From NCBI RefSeq assembly GCF_002006345.1, contig NZ_LZZM01000175.1, positions 1 through 56,663 on the forward strand: 56,663 nucleotides of DNA, in the 5' to 3' direction. Source of the DNA: Clostridium puniceum (GTDB taxonomy: Bacteria > Bacillota > Clostridia > Clostridiales > Clostridiaceae). Position 1 is the stretch's first letter. Each line of letters starts with the position of its first letter. The position numbers and the translations under genes are program-made. Under the pieces are notes generated by a model. It made no database searches. It was not told the DNA's origin and saw only the letters and a list, made by a program, of their open reading frames with translations. Shown in pieces: positions 1 through 7,575 of this stretch.

Positions 1-288
1 TATGCTTCCTACGATTATCAAGATTTGTTAAGAAAAAATAGTTTCTTTCAAAGCATGAGTGCTAAAGGTTGTTGTTTTGATAATGCCTGCGCTGAGACAT
101 TTTTTGCATCTTTAAAAAAGGACAAATTGTATGGAATAAAATTTAAAACTAAAGCTGAGGCTAGAACAACTGTTGTTGAATATATAGAGTTATTCTATAA
201 TTCAAGAAGGTTACATTCAACTCTAGACTATAACTCTCCAAGAGAATTTAAAAAGGATTACTACCTTGGCCTAAAGGCCGCATCGTAA
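1..288 (+). CDS. IS3-family transposase orfB, 3' end only
   Basis: The frame is open from base 1 (YASYDYQDLL...) and ends at the TAA at 286-288, so this is the C-terminal part of a DDE transposase whose start lies outside the window. The stretch NACAETFFASLKKD contains the third catalytic Glu with a Lys seven residues later, the classic IS3/IS150-group signature. The following YNSRRLHSTLDYNSPREF is the conserved C-terminus of the integrase core. The visible part is intact; nothing shows whether the whole element is. It opens a stretch of mobile-element debris reaching to about 1.1 kb. Confidence 0.9.
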   Translation, partial: YASYDYQDLLRKNSFFQSMSAKGCCFDNACAETFFASLKKDKLYGIKFKTKAEARTTVVEYIELFYNSRRLHSTLDYNSPREFKKDYYLGLKAAS

Positions 289-413
289 TAATTGAATCAT
301 TCTTGGGTAGGGCAATTACAACTACAAGTTTACTAATATTTGAATTATTTTAAATTATGAATAACAAATAGTGATTTATAATATTCTAAGGAACTCAAAG
401 AAAAACGTACTTT

Positions 414-785
414 CTATATGTCTATTCTACTCAGAGCACTCCAAAACTCAGTTATTTCCTTACGGATTTCATCGACGACTTTAAACAAAAATTTTCTTGT
501 TCTATGAAATCTAGTTCTTGTACAGAACTTTGGAAATAAATCTCTTAAGTTTTTAGTACAAAAACCAAACCAAGCTTTCTCAGAGTCGATAGTAAGCAGT
601 TCTACAACAATCGATAATGTAATTATTTCACTATCACTCATTATGGCTTTATCAATATTTCTACGATTTTTAATATGTGTTGGTGTAACCTTTTGGTAAA
701 AATCATCAATTATAACAAAAGTAACAGTAACAAAATCTTTTAAATCATTTATTAGTATGTTAGAATTTTTGTTACGCTCTAACAT
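414..785 (-). pseudogene. IS982-family transposase, N-terminal fragment
   Basis: About 123 residues starting MLERNKNSNIL, with AGGAGG seven bases before the ATG. SDSEIITLSIVVELL and the Leu/Phe-rich KNLRDLFPKFCTRTRFHRTRK match the N-terminal helical domain of IS982 transposases. Translation stops at a TAG just after the match ends, so the DDE catalytic core is missing and the product cannot transpose. A longer in-frame extension to 836 exists, but the ribosome binding site decides for 785. It is a relic of an insertion, next to other decayed genes. Confidence 0.8.
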
Positions 786-906
786 ATTGCTACCTCCTAT
801 CATTGATTGTTTGTCCTTTTTATGATAGAGTAACAAATTTGTTAGAGCTTTTCTATTTGTAAATAATACTAATGAAATTAACTAGCACAACGAGTTAAAT
901 TATATC

Positions 907-1086
907 TTATATACTACTTTTCTGTAACATATACACATTATCTTGTACAATATCTTCACTTGTATGCTTACTACCTGTAATAAGATATGCGTATTTGAAT
1001 GATTCATTTTTATATATTTCAAACAATTCACCTAATGCGTTCATATCACCAGACTGGATTTTTATAACAAGCTCTTCTTCACACAA
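907..1086 (-). pseudogene. ECF sigma factor, N-terminal stub
   Basis: A 59-codon frame with a TTG start at 1086 behind a GGGAGAGAGG site. The product reads ELVIKIQSGDMNALGELFE, then FKYAYLITGSKHTSEDIVQD, which is region 2.1-2.2 of an extracytoplasmic-function sigma factor (the SEDIVQD helix binds core polymerase and leads to -10 recognition). It then ends after a few unrelated residues. Regions 2.3, 2.4 and 4 are missing, so it cannot direct transcription. No anti-sigma gene is beside it. It is too short to have been called by ordinary ORF length limits. Confidence 0.7.
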
Positions 1087-1182
1087 TTTCCTCTCTCCCT
1101 TCGATTCTTATAGATGCATCTATATATTAGAGACATTAAGTTCTCAATTGGTTCATTTTTACTAAAAAATTTAAAAATAATA

Positions 1183-1215
1183 AAAAACATCATCTACTTA
1201 GCTGATGATGTTTTT
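1183..1215. terminator. Bidirectional hairpin terminator
   Basis: Perfect 12-bp stem (AAAAACATCATC with GATGATGTTTTT) around a 9-nt loop, with A and T runs on both sides. On the minus strand it follows the small membrane protein gene ending at 1317, and it separates that gene from the sigma-factor stub. Confidence 0.7.
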
Positions 1216-1316
1216 AGTAATTATACCATATTTACTATTTTTTGTTTTCAACTCTTTTTCCAACTTGTTTATCTAATACTATTTTAAAATTACATAAAAT
1301 CCATGACAAAATTGTT

Positions 1317-1604
1317 TTAATCTAAAGTTTTATTATAATTGTCTGAACCTTTAAATTTATCAAAGGTATAGAATCCACAATACATTTTTCCAAAGCTTCT
1401 TCCAGTAAATAGTTCAAATAGCTCTGCCAAAAGCATAGATAATACAAATGAAGATGCTATAATTAATCCCGATACAATATTTACTACCATATTGTTGTTT
1501 AGACTTCCAGAAAGTATTAGAATCGCCATAAAACCCAAAACCTGAATTATCAAAAAACATATAATAACTAAAATTAAAGTACGCATTAATTTTTTTATTC
1601 TCAT
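1317..1604 (-). CDS. Small membrane protein, hypothetical
   Basis: 95 residues starting MRIKKLMRTLILVII with a GGTGG site just upstream. Two long hydrophobic segments (about residues 8-32 and 38-62) suggest two transmembrane helices with a positively charged N-terminus inside. The polar C-terminal tail (GKMYCGFYTFDKFKGSDNYNK) has no motif I recognise. It lies 23 bp downstream of the truncated B3/4 gene and could share its transcript. Family unknown. The overlapping frame at 1414-1644 is a shadow. Confidence 0.55.
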   Translation of the reverse strand: MRIKKLMRTLILVIICFLIIQVLGFMAILILSGSLNNNMVVNIVSGLIIASSFVLSMLLAELFELFTGRSFGKMYCGFYTFDKFKGSDNYNKTLD

Positions 1605-1627
1605 CTAAACCACCTTCTATGCTTAAA

Positions 1628-1930
1628 TTAAAATTCAAATTCACTATTATTTATATCTACAAATCCTACCTTTACTTTACAATTAAAGTTCTTTTTTGAT
1701 AATTCTGCCAGCTCATCCCTTGCACTAATTACATTATTATAGTTTTTATCTTTAAATCCATCGATAGGGAAAAATATATTTTTGCTTTCCTTAGTAATTT
1801 TTCCTTGTTCACTTTGTCTCCATATCCATCTTCTTGTTCTTACTTCGTTATTGATTCCATTAGCCACTACAATTCCAAAAAATACGTTATCCATTTTATC
1901 AAAAACTTCTTTTGATACACTAAATTTCAC
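1628..1930 (-). pseudogene. B3/4-domain (PheRS beta-like) protein with internal in-frame deletion
   Basis: The first 28 residues (MKFSVSKEVFDKMDNVFFGI...) match the start of stand-alone B3/4 tRNA-binding-domain proteins, which are normally about 230 residues. Residues 29-100 (NEVRTRRWIWRQSEQGKIT..., FFPIDGFKDKN, KVKVGFVDINNSEFEF) match their extreme C-terminus as I remember it. The middle, some 130 residues carrying most of the fold, is missing, yet the frame is kept. The ribosome site GGAGGAG precedes the start. I read this as a gene collapsed by deletion; a short functional variant is less likely. Confidence 0.6.
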
Positions 1931-1965
1931 AATTCTCCTCCTTTAAATATAATTTTATAATTTAT

Positions 1966-2643
1966 TTATACTAAATCCTTAATAATAAAGAATATAATAG
2001 GAATAAGCAAAGATGGTAACAAATTCAAAACTCTTATTTTCTTAATTTCCAATATGTTTAATCCCGAGCTTAATATCAAAATGCCTCCAATTATTGATAT
2101 CTCATTTAGTAAGTCAGTAGTTATATATCCTGATACAATATTGGCAGATAAATAAATTAAACCTTGCCATATAAATAATATAATAGATGAAATTATTATT
2201 CCCATACCGAAATTTGAGGCTAGAACAATTGAGGTAATGCCATCCAACATAGAGTTGGTATATAGCAAGGTATTATCTCCCTTTAAAGCACTTTCAAGTG
2301 GTCCTAAAATTGATAATGTCCCTGCACAAAACAATAATACTGCCGTAGATAATCCTTCTACTAAATTATTTTTAGAGAATTTCAATATAATGCTATCAAC
2401 TTTTTTCTCCAAATTAAAATTTTGTCCCATAAGTCCTCCTATAGCGATACTTATAATAAATAGGACATGATAATTACTCTTAGAAATGCTATTAACAGCT
2501 GAACTAATACCTAGAATACTTGCTGATAGTCCGATTGCTTGTAGCATTATATCCTTGTATTCTTCTTTTATTCCTTTTTTAAAAGCTGCACCTAAAATAC
2601 TGCCGCTGATAATAGAAATACAATTTACTATTGTTCCAATCAT
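1966..2643 (-). CDS. DUF554 family membrane protein
   Basis: 225 residues, almost entirely hydrophobic, with about seven transmembrane segments. MIGTIVNCISIISGSILGA at the start, GLSASILGISSAV and IGGLMGQ are characteristic of DUF554 (YdfK/YqgA type) inner-membrane proteins, which are putative transporters of unknown substrate. Start ATG at 2643 with GGAGGTG upstream. Its promoter (2673-2703) has a 19-bp spacer with a dyad, the signature of MerR control, and a MerR gene lies 188 bp upstream in the same orientation. The substrate may therefore be linked to whatever that MerR protein senses. Confidence 0.85.
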   Translation of the reverse strand: MIGTIVNCISIISGSILGAAFKKGIKEEYKDIMLQAIGLSASILGISSAVNSISKSNYHVLFIISIAIGGLMGQNFNLEKKVDSIILKFSKNNLVEGLSTAVLLFCAGTLSILGPLESALKGDNTLLYTNSMLDGITSIVLASNFGMGIIISSIILFIWQGLIYLSANIVSGYITTDLLNEISIIGGILILSSGLNILEIKKIRVLNLLPSLLIPIIFFIIKDLV

Positions 2644-2672
2644 TTTAACACCTCCAGTTATCTATGTTAGAA

Positions 2673-2703
2673 ATTATAAAGTGTCCAGTAACTGGAGGGT
2701 CAA
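2673..2703 (-). promoter_or_regulatory. MerR-type promoter with 19-bp spacer upstream of DUF554
   Basis: Read on the minus strand: -35 TTGACC (2698-2703) and -10 TATAAT (2673-2678), separated by 19 bp instead of 17. The spacer holds the dyad TCCAGTTACTGGA (2684-2696), six bases each arm around one base. An over-long spacer with a central dyad is how MerR-family activators work, by untwisting the promoter. The merR gene at 2831-3646 is the obvious candidate regulator. Confidence 0.75.
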
Positions 2704-2704
2704 T

Positions 2705-2832
2705 ATTAATTTATCCGATAGCTAGCATCCGTAACACTCCTACTTCTTTAAATGGGAGATAACGGCTGCACGCTCCTGGATAAGTTCAACTAAGATTCAG
2801 ATGTGGATCAAACCCCACCTAAATCAAGTTTC
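2705..2832 (-). ncRNA. Structured intergenic RNA candidate (possible IS605-type relic)
   Basis: Minus-strand RNA would fold into several nested hairpins: AATCAAGT/ACTTGATT across the merR stop codon; an imperfect 13-bp stem GATTTAGGTGGGG with CCACATCTGAATC, improved by G-U pairs only on this strand; then TTATCC/GGATAA enclosing GCAGCCGT/ACGGATGC, which encloses CTCCCATTT/AAGTAGGAG. The G-U pattern argues for an RNA read from the minus strand. It resembles, from memory and without proof, RNA segments at right ends of clostridial IS200/IS605 elements; no tnpA or tnpB is present. It could also be a merR 3' UTR structure. Confidence 0.4.
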
Positions 2833-3646
2833 ACTTGATTAATATTTGGATTTCAGTTACAAACTCTGATTTTTCAGTAGTTAATCCGAAATCAATAAGT
2901 GTTATTTCTATTGAATCATCAATAATCGTATATCCATTTTCTTCAATATATTTTAAAATCTCATTATAATATTGAGGAGAACTTTTATGAGTTCCATTAA
3001 AACGAATAGTCACATAAACACCTTTAGGTAAAATTTTTATTAATTTTTTATTGTATTTTTCACCTTCTGTAAATGAAAAAATTGAATCATATTCATCAAA
3101 TATTCCATTTTTTAAATTATCTCTAGAAATTGATACTCCAACTTTTCCATTGAAAACAGAAGAATTTTTGTTAGTTTTATTCTCTAAATTTCTAATCGAT
3201 AACTCTAAATCCTTATCTGATTTTATTTTCTGTTTTAATAACACAATAGTTCTGTCATTAAATTCAATTTCCTGAATTACATCTAATTTATCATATTGCC
3301 TTGCATAATTAATTTGGTTTAATCTATTTTCAATCTTTTTTTCTATAGCCTGTAGTTCCTTTATTTTTCTTCGTGTAATCTCCTTCTGTTTTCTTAGCAA
3401 TTCAGTTATATTATTAATACTACGTTTATTTAAATGAAAATTTATTGTACTCAAAGACATTCCAAGTGCTTTTAGATACATTATTGTATTTAATTGTTCA
3501 AATTGCTCTGTTGAATAATATCTATAGTTATTAGCTCTATCTATAAATATTGGCTTAAATAAGTCTATTTCATCATAATATCTTAATGTCTTGATATTAA
3601 GATTAAACAACTTTGACATTTCTCCAATTGTAAATAAATCTTTCAT
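2831..3646 (-). CDS. MerR-family regulator with GyrI-like effector domain
   Basis: 271 residues. The N-terminal winged helix-turn-helix (FTIGEMSKLFNLNIKTLRYY, residues 5-24, then the ANNYRYYS wing) is typical of MerR proteins. A coiled coil (about 75-120) forms the dimer interface, and residues 120-271 look like the BmrR/GyrI effector-binding domain of drug-sensing members (KGVYVTIRFNG, PQYYNEILKYIEENGY). Start ATG at 3646 after AGGAGAAAGG. It probably binds the dyad in the DUF554 promoter downstream and may also control its own gene. The inducer is unknown but by family is likely a small organic or cationic compound. Confidence 0.9.
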   Translation of the reverse strand: MKDLFTIGEMSKLFNLNIKTLRYYDEIDLFKPIFIDRANNYRYYSTEQFEQLNTIMYLKALGMSLSTINFHLNKRSINNITELLRKQKEITRRKIKELQAIEKKIENRLNQINYARQYDKLDVIQEIEFNDRTIVLLKQKIKSDKDLELSIRNLENKTNKNSSVFNGKVGVSISRDNLKNGIFDEYDSIFSFTEGEKYNKKLIKILPKGVYVTIRFNGTHKSSPQYYNEILKYIEENGYTIIDDSIEITLIDFGLTTEKSEFVTEIQILIK

Positions 3647-3736
3647 ATAGCCTTTCTCCTAATCTTAAAAATGTAGTAATATATAACTACACTTATTTTT
3701 TAAATTATTCTCATTTTGAACTTCTCAATAGTTTCT

Positions 3737-4522
3737 CTAAGACAAACTGAACAAATCGCTTTCAACTAGAATAAATATACCTATTATAATAAATACTACT
3801 GGCACAATTATATTCTTATATTTTTGTATCGTATGTTTTACACTAGGAATATTGATCAGCGCTTCTGCAACAAAGCACCATACGCCAATCAGTGATAAGA
3901 AAATAACGATTGTTACAATAAGTTCATAAGAATCCAGCGTTGTAAAGAGTGGTATATAAGCACCAATATTATCCGCACCATTAGCAATTGTAACTAAAAA
4001 AACATTTATAATGGTCGGATGAATCCACTTACTTAACATGATTTTTATCTTTTCATTTTTAGTAATTTGCCTTTGTACTCTGTCGGTATTTAATTCATCT
4101 ATCACATTATCTTTTGGATTACATATTTCTTTTAGGGTAAGACTTTTTACTTGTACTTCGGTTTCTATTATTTCTTTGATCTCTAGTGTATTAATTTCGG
4201 AATTTTCAATTATATGATTATCTTCTACTGTGATATTAACAATCTTTTTTTCATCTTTTCTATATTTTAACCATTCTTTAATTCCTAACAAGATTGGAAT
4301 TATTCCAAGCAATCCGGTATATTGATGTGGTATTAAATTTAATCCTATTGCTCCCATAGTGCTTATAATAAGTAATGTCGTTATACCGAGATATTGACCA
4401 ATGATAATATGACCTTTTTTAATTGCTTTACCTACCTGAGAAAAGAATAACATCAACACAAAAATATCATCAATATTAGTACTTGCAAATGAAACAAATG
4501 CTGTTATGATTGCACTTATCAT
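3737..4522 (-). CDS. cadD: CadD-family cadmium/cation permease
   Basis: 261 residues. FASTNIDDIFVLMLFFSQV near the start and the later ANGADNIGAYIPLF are the two acidic repeats of the CadD/LysE-type transporters that export Cd2+ and related cations. Hydrophobic segments flank a charged cytoplasmic loop at about residues 85-165 that is longer than in the usual ~205-residue CadD. Start ATG at 4522 with GAAGGAG. The gene sits behind a leader with an intrinsic terminator (4546-4670), so its expression is probably set by attenuation. The exact ion is an inference from the family. Confidence 0.85.
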   Translation of the reverse strand: MISAIITAFVSFASTNIDDIFVLMLFFSQVGKAIKKGHIIIGQYLGITTLLIISTMGAIGLNLIPHQYTGLLGIIPILLGIKEWLKYRKDEKKIVNITVEDNHIIENSEINTLEIKEIIETEVQVKSLTLKEICNPKDNVIDELNTDRVQRQITKNEKIKIMLSKWIHPTIINVFLVTIANGADNIGAYIPLFTTLDSYELIVTIVIFLSLIGVWCFVAEALINIPSVKHTIQKYKNIIVPVVFIIIGIFILVESDLFSLS

Positions 4523-4545
4523 AGTCTATCTCCTTCCTTAATATT

Positions 4546-4670
4546 GTAAAAAACAAAAAGCCTATACACATCATGAGTGTGCATAGGCTTACTAATCCAG
4601 TTCTAACCATATTATCTATGGCTGACTTTAATACTTTTCCAGTATAAACTTCCCCGCCCTATATGGTAAT
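4546..4670 (-). promoter_or_regulatory. Structured leader with terminator upstream of cadD (riboswitch-like)
   Basis: On the minus strand an outer helix ACCATAT (4661-4667) with ATATGGT (4606-4612) encloses GGGCGGGGAAG, a small hairpin ATACT-GGAAA-AGTAT, and GTCAGCC whose GCC can pair with GGC. It is followed by a terminator hairpin (4557-4590, AAGCCTAT...ATAGGCTT) and a T-rich run, just ahead of the cadD ribosome site. A compact junction followed by a terminator is the usual layout of a transcriptional riboswitch. I could not match it to a class I know (not the yybP-ykoY, NiCo, M-box or fluoride consensus as I remember them). Confidence 0.6.
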
Positions 4671-4684
4671 TTAAATATACCACA

Positions 4685-4899
4685 TTATGTTGTGTTAGTA
4701 AACCTTTCACTTAAAGTTAATTTAAAACAAATTAAAAATTCCAATAGTTCTATATATCCGCCCAGGTCTTTGTCTGCATCTCTATTAACACCATAATTAT
4801 CGTCTATCAGTTCAATTATTTCTTCTGCTTGTTTTAAAATTTCCTTTCAGTATTTTCTTTTACTTCCTCTAGTTGTTCCAACTTGTATAGTTTCGTCAT
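4685..4899 (-). pseudogene. Small hypothetical gene with frameshift
   Basis: ATG at 4899 behind GGAGGAATTG starts MTKLYKLEQLEEVKENTERK and stops at 4834. Shifting frame at about 4843 continues coherently as EILKQAEEIIELIDDNY, then GVNRDADKDLGGYIELLEFL, to a TAA at 4685. This looks like one small acidic helical protein of the phage or integrative-element type, broken by a single-base change. The last dozen residues may be read-through. Family unknown. Confidence 0.5.
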
Positions 4900-5093
4900 T
4901 TTCAATTCCTCCTTCAAAATAGAAAAAGGAATACTTAAAGCTTTTACATTACTTTAGTATCCCTATTTAAATAATGGTTTCAACGGTTGTGCAGATGTTA
5001 ATATTATTGAAACTATTAAAGCGTATATAAATCAGAAAATATTAAATATCTTCATATTTGTATCTGTGATAAAATTTACCATTTTCTATATAA

Positions 5094-6206
5094 TTAGAAG
5101 AAATCCTCTTCTATCTTCAATTTTGTAAATAAAACATTATAACCACTATCAATAGGACTGCAGCAGTATATTCCACATTTAACACTTTTCTCTGAACTAT
5201 GCAAATGACAAATTCTTAGTTGTCTCCAACCTTTATTTAGAACATTAACCTCTATTTTATAGTCTTTTCCTTGTCTGCTAATTCTAAATTCAGCTTCATC
5301 AAGTTGTTTATCTAGCTCTTGTGTAGACCAATCTGAATATCCCAAATTAGTCACGACAGCCCCTAGCTTTGGTGGATTATCTAGTTCATATTCTATAGAA
5401 GTTTTCAACCAATTATCTTCATCTATTCTTACTGCTAGTCCACATTGATCAAATTGATTGATCGGATTAAACTTAACTTTTGTTGTCATATTAAAGTCCT
5501 TTTCGGTTTCCATATACAACATATGAGCATTATCATTTCTGAAACCATAATGAGTCCTTTGCCAAAAATCAGTTACCTTATCAGGCTCTACATAAATTCC
5601 ATTCTCTCCCACTTTCCAGATTTTAGGTTCGTATAGCCACTTCATCTTATCTACTGAAGAAGGATTGTTCAGTAAATCAATAAAAACTTCTGACTCTTTT
5701 TCTAATATCTTATCATTTGTTATTATTACATCTGCCTTTGCCTTAGGGCTATCTATTGAAAAATGCTGTCTTTGAAGCCACATAAAATAATCTCCATAAA
5801 GATCTTTTTTCTCTTCACTACTTCTTTCTATTGATGATGTAAAAGTACAATCTAACCATACTCTTATGTCAAAGTTAATATTTACAGTATTCTTAAATAT
5901 TAATGCTCCCTCAATTATAATTATATCATTACTTTTATATGCATTTTTAATTTCATTTTCTATTGAAGAAAAATCATAAGCATTTTCATAATAATACTTA
6001 GATGGATTAATATTACTAAGAGATTCATTTAATACATCCTGATTATCCTCTAAAGAAATTGTATAAACCTTATATTGGCTTTGGTATCTTTCTTTTAGTT
6101 TATTAGCAAAAGTAGTCTTACCACTTAAACTTATGCCGCTGATGCCAATTAACACCTTTGAATTTTCTTTCATTTTTTCATTTATTAAAGAATATAATTT
6201 TTCCAT
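5094..6206 (-). CDS. Uridine-kinase-like P-loop kinase fused to DUF1349
   Basis: 370 residues in two domains. Residues 1-185 are a P-loop kinase of the uridine kinase/PRK type: Walker A GISLSGKT (24-31), the hydrophobic strand IIIIEGALIF, then VWLDCTF and a lid region RSSEEKKDLYGD. Residues 190-370 are a DUF1349 beta-sandwich (WLYEPKIWKVGENGIYVEP, DFWQRTHYGF, CGLAVRIDEDNWLKTSIEY), a lectin-like fold. Each half is familiar; the fusion is uncommon. It is the last gene of the aminotransferase-dehydrogenase-phosphatase-MFS unit, so it may phosphorylate a sugar or polyol of that pathway, or protect against its product. The substrate is not known. Confidence 0.8.
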   Translation of the reverse strand: MEKLYSLINEKMKENSKVLIGISGISLSGKTTFANKLKERYQSQYKVYTISLEDNQDVLNESLSNINPSKYYYENAYDFSSIENEIKNAYKSNDIIIIEGALIFKNTVNINFDIRVWLDCTFTSSIERSSEEKKDLYGDYFMWLQRQHFSIDSPKAKADVIITNDKILEKESEVFIDLLNNPSSVDKMKWLYEPKIWKVGENGIYVEPDKVTDFWQRTHYGFRNDNAHMLYMETEKDFNMTTKVKFNPINQFDQCGLAVRIDEDNWLKTSIEYELDNPPKLGAVVTNLGYSDWSTQELDKQLDEAEFRISRQGKDYKIEVNVLNKGWRQLRICHLHSSEKSVKCGIYCCSPIDSGYNVLFTKLKIEEDFF

Positions 6207-6269
6207 AATTAATACCTCAACTCCCTCAGTAATATTCCTTACTTCTTAATGTACTTTTATAATAAATAA

Positions 6270-7466
6270 TTATACTACATAATTATTTTCATTAACTTTG
6301 ACACACATATTAGTTTTTTCAGAGCTTATAAACATTACTGCAATGTATGCCAGCAGAAAAAATGGATAAATCACTATACTAGTTTTTGAAGCTGTAAACC
6401 CTAAAAGTGGAGGCATAAATGTGGTTCCAATATAAGCAAATGCTATCTGCAACCCCATAATAGCCTGAGAGGCAGATTTTCCAAAACGCCTTGGAGTTTC
6501 ATGCATCATTGATGGATAAATAGGAGCATACCCAAATCCAATTAAAATCAACGCTGCTATTGAAAGATAAATAGGCAATGGTAATAGCAGCAAAACTGCT
6601 CCTATAAAGCAAAGAATTTGTCCAGATCTTATTAAGAATAAATTACTGAATTTCATTGTTAAAAAACCTGACAGAAATCTCCCTAAAGTAATTCCTGCAT
6701 AAAATAACGAAATAGCTCCTGCTGCCTGTGCAGCATCTACTCCTCTATAATTAACCAAGTAGCTGCTTCCCCAAAGACCTGTACTAGCCTCAACTCCACA
6801 ATAGCAAAGAAATGTCAACAGCGAAAATTTTACACCTGGCAATTTTAACACAGAAGTATTGTTATGTTCCTCTTTTTCTTCCTTTTCTTCCTGTGTTTCG
6901 CTAGATGGACCTGTTCCTTCAACCTTCTTCCACAATGGAAGTGTAAAAAGTAGAATAAATATTAAAAAGAATTGAAGTATAGCAATTGCAAAATATCCTT
7001 TTCGCCATCCATAATTATTTGCAATGGAGATTGACATAATTATAGGTCCTGTAGTAGCACCAATTCCCCAGAAGCAATGAAGCCAGCTCATATGCTTTGC
7101 CTTACAATGCAACGCTACAAAGTTGTTAAGTGCTGCATCCACAGAGCCAGCTCCAAGTCCAAGAGGTATTGCTAGAATGCATATCCATAACATTGAGGGA
7201 CATATTGAAAATCCCATCAATGCTACAGCTGTCATTCCAACACTTACAAGTGTAATTTTACCTGTATCAAAGCGTTTAATAATTTTACCACTAAATAAAC
7301 TAGATATTATAGTTGCTGCAGAAACAATCATTGAAATAACTCCTGCTGAAGAAAGTGAAACTGACAAATCACTATGCATAACCGGCCATGCAGATCCAAG
7401 CACAGAATCTGGTAATCCCAAACTTATAAATGATAAGTATACAATGATTAATAATGCTGTAAACAT
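6270..7466 (-). CDS. MFS transporter
   Basis: 398 residues with about twelve hydrophobic segments and a charged central loop (QEEKEEKEEHNN, near residue 195) that splits the two six-helix halves. FISLGLPDSVLGSAWPVM at the start and GRFLSGFLTMKFSN in the second half are typical of the fucose-permease/YbjJ-like MFS branch, which moves sugars or related small molecules. Start ATG at 7466 with AGAGGA. It is the fourth gene of the unit and could export the pathway product or import its substrate; the sequence does not decide which. Confidence 0.9.
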   Translation of the reverse strand: MFTALLIIVYLSFISLGLPDSVLGSAWPVMHSDLSVSLSSAGVISMIVSAATIISSLFSGKIIKRFDTGKITLVSVGMTAVALMGFSICPSMLWICILAIPLGLGAGSVDAALNNFVALHCKAKHMSWLHCFWGIGATTGPIIMSISIANNYGWRKGYFAIAILQFFLIFILLFTLPLWKKVEGTGPSSETQEEKEEKEEHNNTSVLKLPGVKFSLLTFLCYCGVEASTGLWGSSYLVNYRGVDAAQAAGAISLFYAGITLGRFLSGFLTMKFSNLFLIRSGQILCFIGAVLLLLPLPIYLSIAALILIGFGYAPIYPSMMHETPRRFGKSASQAIMGLQIAFAYIGTTFMPPLLGFTASKTSIVIYPFFLLAYIAVMFISSEKTNMCVKVNENNYVV

Positions 7467-7575
7467 TCTTACTATTTCCTCTCTATTTTATTTCTATAAT
7501 TTTTCTATTTATTGAATAATTTATACCCAGTACATTGCTATAAATCATCTAAAAAAATTACTTCTACCAAAGCTT

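Noticed and set aside
1414..1644. 76-codon frame overlapping the small membrane protein
   Set aside because: Overlaps a better frame with a ribosome site; composition looks like a shadow.
4546..4670. Assignment of the cadD leader to the manganese (yybP-ykoY) or NiCo riboswitch
   Set aside because: The conserved cores of those classes, as I remember them, are not present.
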